Shown: positions 60,558-64,000 of the stretch, piece after piece
Layout of the letters: the number at the start of each line of letters is the position of its first letter
How positions within the stretch are numbered: position 1 is the first letter of the stretch
Assembly: GCF_001038505.1 (NCBI RefSeq)
Contig: NZ_LDPY01000005.1
Coordinates: 62,001-126,000, forward strand
DNA: 64,000 nucleotides
Direction of reading: 5' to 3'
Source: Puniceibacterium sp. IMCC21224
GTDB taxonomy: Bacteria; Pseudomonadota; Alphaproteobacteria; Rhodobacterales; Rhodobacteraceae
Made by a program: the position numbers and the translations under genes
Notes under the pieces: model-generated
What the model saw: only the letters and a program-made list of their open reading frames with translations
Told to the model about the DNA's origin: nothing
The model's database searches: none

Positions 60558-61675
60558 TGCGCTGGAACTGGACACAACCCGACTGGCCGAACTTCCGCTA
60601 TGACCGCGCTGCGATCGAGCCACTCGAACGGCGCTTTCTGCTGTCCTCAGGCGAAATCCTTGGTGCGGTCCGCCATGTGACAGGCGAGGAGCGCGACCGG
60701 CTGCGCATCGAGCTTCTGAGTGAGGAGGCGATGCGGACGAGCGCCATTGAGGGCGAGGTCCTGGACCGGTCCAGTGTCCAGTCCTCGTTGCGGCGGCAGT
60801 TCGGACTGACCACGGAGGGCCCACCATCAGAACCCCGCGAGCAGGGCGTCGCCGAAATGATGGTCGATGTCTATTCGAACCACGCGGCCCCTCTGACCCA
60901 CGACACGCTCTCTCACTGGCACGGTATGCTCCTGTCCCATGACCGTGGCCTCGAGACGATCGGTGCCTACCGTCGGCATGACGACGCCATGCAGATCATC
61001 TCCGGTCGCATTGATCGACCGACGGTGCATTTCGAAGCGCCGCCATCGGCGCAAGTCCAAGGCGAAATGGACGTGTTCGTCGACTGGTTCAACCGCACGG
61101 CACCAGAGGGGTCCACGCCACTGCCCGCGCTGACGCGCGCGGCAATTGGGCACCTGTGGTTCGAGAGCGTCCATCCGTTCGAGGACGGCAATGGCCGCTT
61201 GGGCCGCGCTCTGGCTGAAAAATCCCTCGCGCAGAATATCGGCCAGCCGAGCCTGATCGCGCTGGCTTACACGATCGAACGCGACCGCAAGGGTTATTAC
61301 GATCAGCTCGAAGCCCACCAGAAGACGCTGGACGTGACCGCGTGGCTTTTTTGGTTCGGCGAGACGGTGTTGAACGCGCAGCAGGTCACACTGACGCGCG
61401 TTGCCTTCTTCATCGCCAAGGCAAAGTTCTACGACCAGTTCCGCGATCGGCTGAACGACCGGCAGGCCAAGGTGATCGAGCGCATGTTCCGAGAGGGGCC
61501 CGAGGGGTTCAAGGGCGGGCTCAGCGCCGAGAATTACATCGCCATCACCGGCACATCGCGCGCGACCACGACCCGGGATCTGCAGGACCTGGTCGAGATG
61601 GGCGCGCTGAACCGGACCGGGGAGCGGCGGCATACGCGGTATTGGTTAGACCTTGAGGCCTTATCAGTGTCGTGA
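60557..61675 (+). CDS. Fic-domain AMP transferase
   Basis: A 372-residue class of Fic protein. The N-terminal domain carries the inhibitory motif TSAIEGE (T61 to E65, the [S/T]xxxE[G/N] helix), the Fic core has HPFEDGNGRLGR at 206-217 with the catalytic His206, and the C-terminus is a winged helix (ENYIAITGTSRATTTRDLQD). All catalytic residues are present, so it should AMPylate a target when relieved of inhibition. The C-terminal HTH may bind the palindrome at its own start. Confidence 0.92.
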   Translation: MRWNWTQPDWPNFRYDRAAIEPLERRFLLSSGEILGAVRHVTGEERDRLRIELLSEEAMRTSAIEGEVLDRSSVQSSLRRQFGLTTEGPPSEPREQGVAEMMVDVYSNHAAPLTHDTLSHWHGMLLSHDRGLETIGAYRRHDDAMQIISGRIDRPTVHFEAPPSAQVQGEMDVFVDWFNRTAPEGSTPLPALTRAAIGHLWFESVHPFEDGNGRLGRALAEKSLAQNIGQPSLIALAYTIERDRKGYYDQLEAHQKTLDVTAWLFWFGETVLNAQQVTLTRVAFFIAKAKFYDQFRDRLNDRQAKVIERMFREGPEGFKGGLSAENYIAITGTSRATTTRDLQDLVEMGALNRTGERRHTRYWLDLEALSVS

Positions 61676-61767
61676 ATTTGGGAAAACCCACGCCAGAGGT
61701 CTGCGCAGTCAGCATTGTAAAGCTTCATAATAGTGGACTAGCAACCCTACCGCCTCAGTATCTGAAT

Positions 61768-61791
61768 TTGCTGTAGGTGCTCCTACAGCAA
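61768..61791. promoter_or_regulatory. Upstream palindrome of the hsdS promoter
   Basis: Arms ttgctgtagg / cctacagcaa with a 4-base spacer, ending seven bases before the -35 box. It shares the CTGTAGG-N4-CCTACAG core with the second copy at 61828. Confidence 0.65.
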
Positions 61792-61798
61792 TTACTTG

Positions 61799-61827
61799 TT
61801 GACACCGACCCCTCGACGGCCTAATCG
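61799..61827 (+). promoter_or_regulatory. hsdS-hsdM promoter
   Basis: TTGACA (61799-61804), 17 bases, TAATCG (61822-61827). A consensus -35 and fair -10, flanked by the two palindromes. Confidence 0.55.
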
Positions 61828-61845
61828 CTGTAGGGCAACCTACAG
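61828..61845. promoter_or_regulatory. Downstream palindrome of the hsdS promoter
   Basis: CTGTAGG-N4-CCTACAG, directly after the -10 box and covering the expected transcription start, 9 bases before the ATG. A protein bound here would block transcription. Confidence 0.65.
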
Positions 61846-61854
61846 AGACTCCAC

Positions 61855-62460
61855 ATGCTACTTGCAGATGCTTGCACCATTCACAGCGGATACACGGCTC
61901 GGGGTCGGCTCGAAGCCACAGAGGCTGGCGGCGTTCTCGCGATCCAACTGCGGGACATTTCCCCCGAGGGTGTCATCCACCCAGAACGCCTTACGCGCGT
62001 GCAATTGGAGGACTTGGCCGACCGCTACTTCGTACGGCCAGGCGACGTTGTGTTTCGGTCTCGGGGGGAGAGAAACACGGCGTCCGTTCTAGACAAACGG
62101 CTCCAGGAGCCTGCGCTTGCAGTTTTGCCGCTGCTTGTGCTTCGCCCGAAACATGATGTCGTGATACCGGAGTATTTGGCATGGGCCATCAATCAGCCAC
62201 CTGCACAGCGCCACTTTGATGTAGCAGCACGCGGCACAAACATCAGGATGATCCCCAGATCTAGCCTCGACGATCTGGAGCTTGAGATCCCTGACATTGA
62301 GACCCAAGAAAAGATTGTTGCGATTGATGCTCTTGCTGAACAGGAGCGTGCGCTAGCCCTGCTCGTCGCCGAAACACGCAGAAAGATGATGAGCCTGATC
62401 CTCGTCGAGCGAGCGAACAGGATGCGGCCCGAAATACGGCAAGAAAGGACGTCAAAATGA
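61855..62460 (+). CDS. Half-sized type I restriction specificity protein (HsdS-like)
   Basis: A 201-residue protein with one target-recognition domain: LAIQLRDISPEGVIHPERLT, YFVRPGDVVFRSRG, IPEYLAWAINQP, GTNIRMIPRSSLDDLELEIP, then a helix (QEKIVAIDALAEQERALALL) like the conserved HsdS spacer. Normal HsdS has two such repeats (about 400 residues), so this may dimerise to recognise a palindromic site, or support a full HsdS beyond the window. Its stop overlaps hsdM as ATGA. Confidence 0.78.
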   Translation: MLLADACTIHSGYTARGRLEATEAGGVLAIQLRDISPEGVIHPERLTRVQLEDLADRYFVRPGDVVFRSRGERNTASVLDKRLQEPALAVLPLLVLRPKHDVVIPEYLAWAINQPPAQRHFDVAARGTNIRMIPRSSLDDLELEIPDIETQEKIVAIDALAEQERALALLVAETRRKMMSLILVERANRMRPEIRQERTSK

Positions 62461-63974
62461 CCGACCAACTCACACAGCAACAGGTCAACCAGACGGCTTG
62501 GGCCGCTTGTGACACCTTCCGAGGCGTCGTCGATGCTGGACAGTACAAGGACTACATCCTGGTGATGTTGTTCCTGAAATACATCTCTGACCACTGGAAC
62601 GACCACCTCGAGACCTATCGCAACCAGTATGGCGGCGATGAAGCACGGATCCGGCGTCGACTTGAGCGCGAGCGCTTTGTGCTTCCGGACGGCGCCAGTT
62701 TCTACGATCTCTATGAAGCGCGAAACGAACCAAACATCGGTGAGCGGATCAACATCGCGCTGGAACGGATCGAAGATGCGAACCGCGCCAAGCTCGAAGG
62801 CGTGTTCCGCAACATCGACTTCAACTCCGAGGCCAATCTCGGGCGCGTCAAGGACCGAAATCGCCGCCTGAAAAACGTGCTGGAGGATTTCGCCAAACCC
62901 GCACTTGATCTTCGCCCCAGCCGCGTGACCGAAGACATCATCGGCGAGTGTTATATTTACCTCATTTCGCGTTTTGCGTCTGACGCGGGCAAGAAAGCTG
63001 GCGAATTCTACACGCCGTCTGCTGTCTCTCGGTTGTTGGCGAAGTTGGCTGCCCCCAAGGCCGGTGACACCATCTGCGACCCGGCCTGCGGGTCAGGTTC
63101 GCTGCTGATCTGTGCGGCAGAGGAGGTCGGCTCCGAAAACTTCGCCCTCTACGGCCAGGAAGTGAACGGCGCGACGTGGGCGCTGGCACGAATGAACATG
63201 TTTCTGCACGCCAAAGACGCTGCACGCATCGAATGGTGCGACACCCTCAACAGCCCTGCGCTGGTTGAGGCAGATCATCTCATGAAATTCGATGTGGTTG
63301 TGGCGAACCCGCCATTCTCTCTCGACAAATGGGGTGCAGAAGGTGCCGAGAGCGACCAGTTCAAGCGCTATTGGCGCGGCATCCCCCCGAAATCGAAGGG
63401 CGACTATGGCTTCATCACCCATATGATCGAGATCGCCAAACGCCAGAGCGGCCGGGTGGCCGTGATCGTTCCGCATGGAGTTCTGTTCCGTGGCGGGGCC
63501 GAAGGGCGGATCCGGCGGGCATTGATCGAAGAGAACCTGCTCGATGCGGTCGTTGGTCTTCCGGCCAACCTCTTCACCACCACCGGCATTCCGGTCGCCA
63601 TACTTATTTTCGACCGTTCCCGCGAACAGGGTGGCGCGAATGAAACTCGGCGCGATGTTCTCTTCATCGACGCGAGCAAAGAATTCACGCCCAGCAAAAC
63701 CCAGAACGTGATGGACGAGACGCATGTCAACAGGGTGCTGGAGACCTATGCGACCCGCGCCGAAGTCGACAAGTATTCCCACCGCGCCAGCCTGGACGAA
63801 ATCACCGAGAACGACTTCAACCTGAACATTCCCCGCTACGTCGATACCTTTGAGCCAGAGGAAGAAATCGACGTTGCCGCCCTGCAGAAGCAGATCACCA
63901 CGATCGAGGCCGAACTGGCCGAGGTGCGCGGACGTATGGCTGGCTACCTGAAGGAGCTCGGCGTCGATGTCTGA
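62457..63974 (+). CDS. hsdM: Type I restriction-modification DNA methyltransferase (HsdM)
   Basis: A 505-residue N6-adenine methyltransferase. The N-terminal helical domain (YKDYILVMLFLKYISDHWND) is followed by the SAM site DPACGSGSLLICAAEE (near 208) and the catalytic NPPF (near 284) in FDVVVANPPFSLDKWG. Also seen: AGEFYTPSAVSRLLAKL and VAVIVPHGVLFRGGAEGRIR. Length is full. The restriction subunit HsdR is not within the window. Confidence 0.93.
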   Translation: MTDQLTQQQVNQTAWAACDTFRGVVDAGQYKDYILVMLFLKYISDHWNDHLETYRNQYGGDEARIRRRLERERFVLPDGASFYDLYEARNEPNIGERINIALERIEDANRAKLEGVFRNIDFNSEANLGRVKDRNRRLKNVLEDFAKPALDLRPSRVTEDIIGECYIYLISRFASDAGKKAGEFYTPSAVSRLLAKLAAPKAGDTICDPACGSGSLLICAAEEVGSENFALYGQEVNGATWALARMNMFLHAKDAARIEWCDTLNSPALVEADHLMKFDVVVANPPFSLDKWGAEGAESDQFKRYWRGIPPKSKGDYGFITHMIEIAKRQSGRVAVIVPHGVLFRGGAEGRIRRALIEENLLDAVVGLPANLFTTTGIPVAILIFDRSREQGGANETRRDVLFIDASKEFTPSKTQNVMDETHVNRVLETYATRAEVDKYSHRASLDEITENDFNLNIPRYVDTFEPEEEIDVAALQKQITTIEAELAEVRGRMAGYLKELGVDV

Positions 63975-64000
63975 AGGCGAAATCATCCTCTACAGCACCG
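63967..64000 (+). CDS. Start of a gene cut by the window end, possibly RhuM family
   Basis: An ATG overlapping the hsdM stop opens a frame reading MSEGEIILYST to the window end. That opening resembles RhuM-family proteins often found within type I restriction operons, but 11 residues are too few for certainty. Confidence 0.35.
   Translation, partial: MSEGEIILYST

Overview
The window looks like part of an alphaproteobacterial accessory replicon or genomic island, most likely Rhodobacterales. The grounds are high GC, TAXI/TRAP transport, the virB/virD4 gene order and the types of insertion sequence. No rRNA, tRNA, CRISPR array or recognisable replicase was seen. The taxon is inferred; protein families were assigned by reading motifs, not by database search.

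Layout. (1) 0-15.4 kb is an aromatic catabolic region. A plus-strand set (glutathione S-transferase end, TAXI solute-binding protein, fused TRAP permease, fumarylpyruvate-type hydrolase, maleylpyruvate-type isomerase) converges on a minus-strand operon of eleven genes. In order of transcription these are a 2Fe-2S ferredoxin, a gentisate-dioxygenase-like cupin, Rieske oxygenase alpha and beta, a Rieske ferredoxin, a cis-dihydrodiol dehydrogenase, an aldehyde dehydrogenase, a P450, a second fumarylacetoacetase-family hydrolase, a class III CoA-transferase and an HMG-CoA-lyase-family enzyme. Together they suggest uptake, side-chain oxidation, ring hydroxylation, ring opening and a CoA-dependent lower branch. 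(2) 15.6-27 kb is a scarred zone. It has a dihydrolipoamide dehydrogenase cut by a complete IS6-type element, and remnants of IS5, IS256, IS21, ISL3 and IS1595 types. It also has a truncated tyrosine recombinase and a broken SbcC-like gene. Intact genes among these are a dicarboxylate symporter, a SulP transporter with small regulators, a duplicated ABM-like exported protein and a LysR regulator.

(3) 27-42 kb is a conjugation module: a helix-turn-helix protein, exported proteins, a ParDE toxin-antitoxin pair and a tightly overlapping virB-type operon (B1, B2, B3, B4, B7-like, a VirB5-flanked transglycosylase, B5, B8, B9, B10, B11, an exported protein, B6). (4) 42-53 kb is metal cargo: HupE-like and His-rich proteins, a NreA/NreB-like regulator and exporter, and a copper set (P-type ATPase, multicopper oxidase, DUF411, DUF302, membrane proteins). 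It splits the transfer module. (5) 53-60.1 kb resumes transfer: VirD4, relaxase, MobC-like protein, a candidate oriT, then a ParA/VirC1-like gene and its partner. (6) 60.2-64 kb is a defence-like end: a small gene, a Fic protein, a half-sized HsdS, HsdM and the start of a possible RhuM-family gene.

The most unusual feature is at 58274-58644, between oriT and the ParA/VirC1-like gene: 53 consecutive, unspaced 7-bp units, every one with G at position 2 and 51 with a pyrimidine at position 1. It is not coding and is best explained as a large heptad array bound by a partition or transfer protein. Other notable points are the transglycosylase embedded in VirB5-like ends, a 12-bp-arm palindrome ending on the Fic start codon, and paired palindromes around the hsdS promoter.
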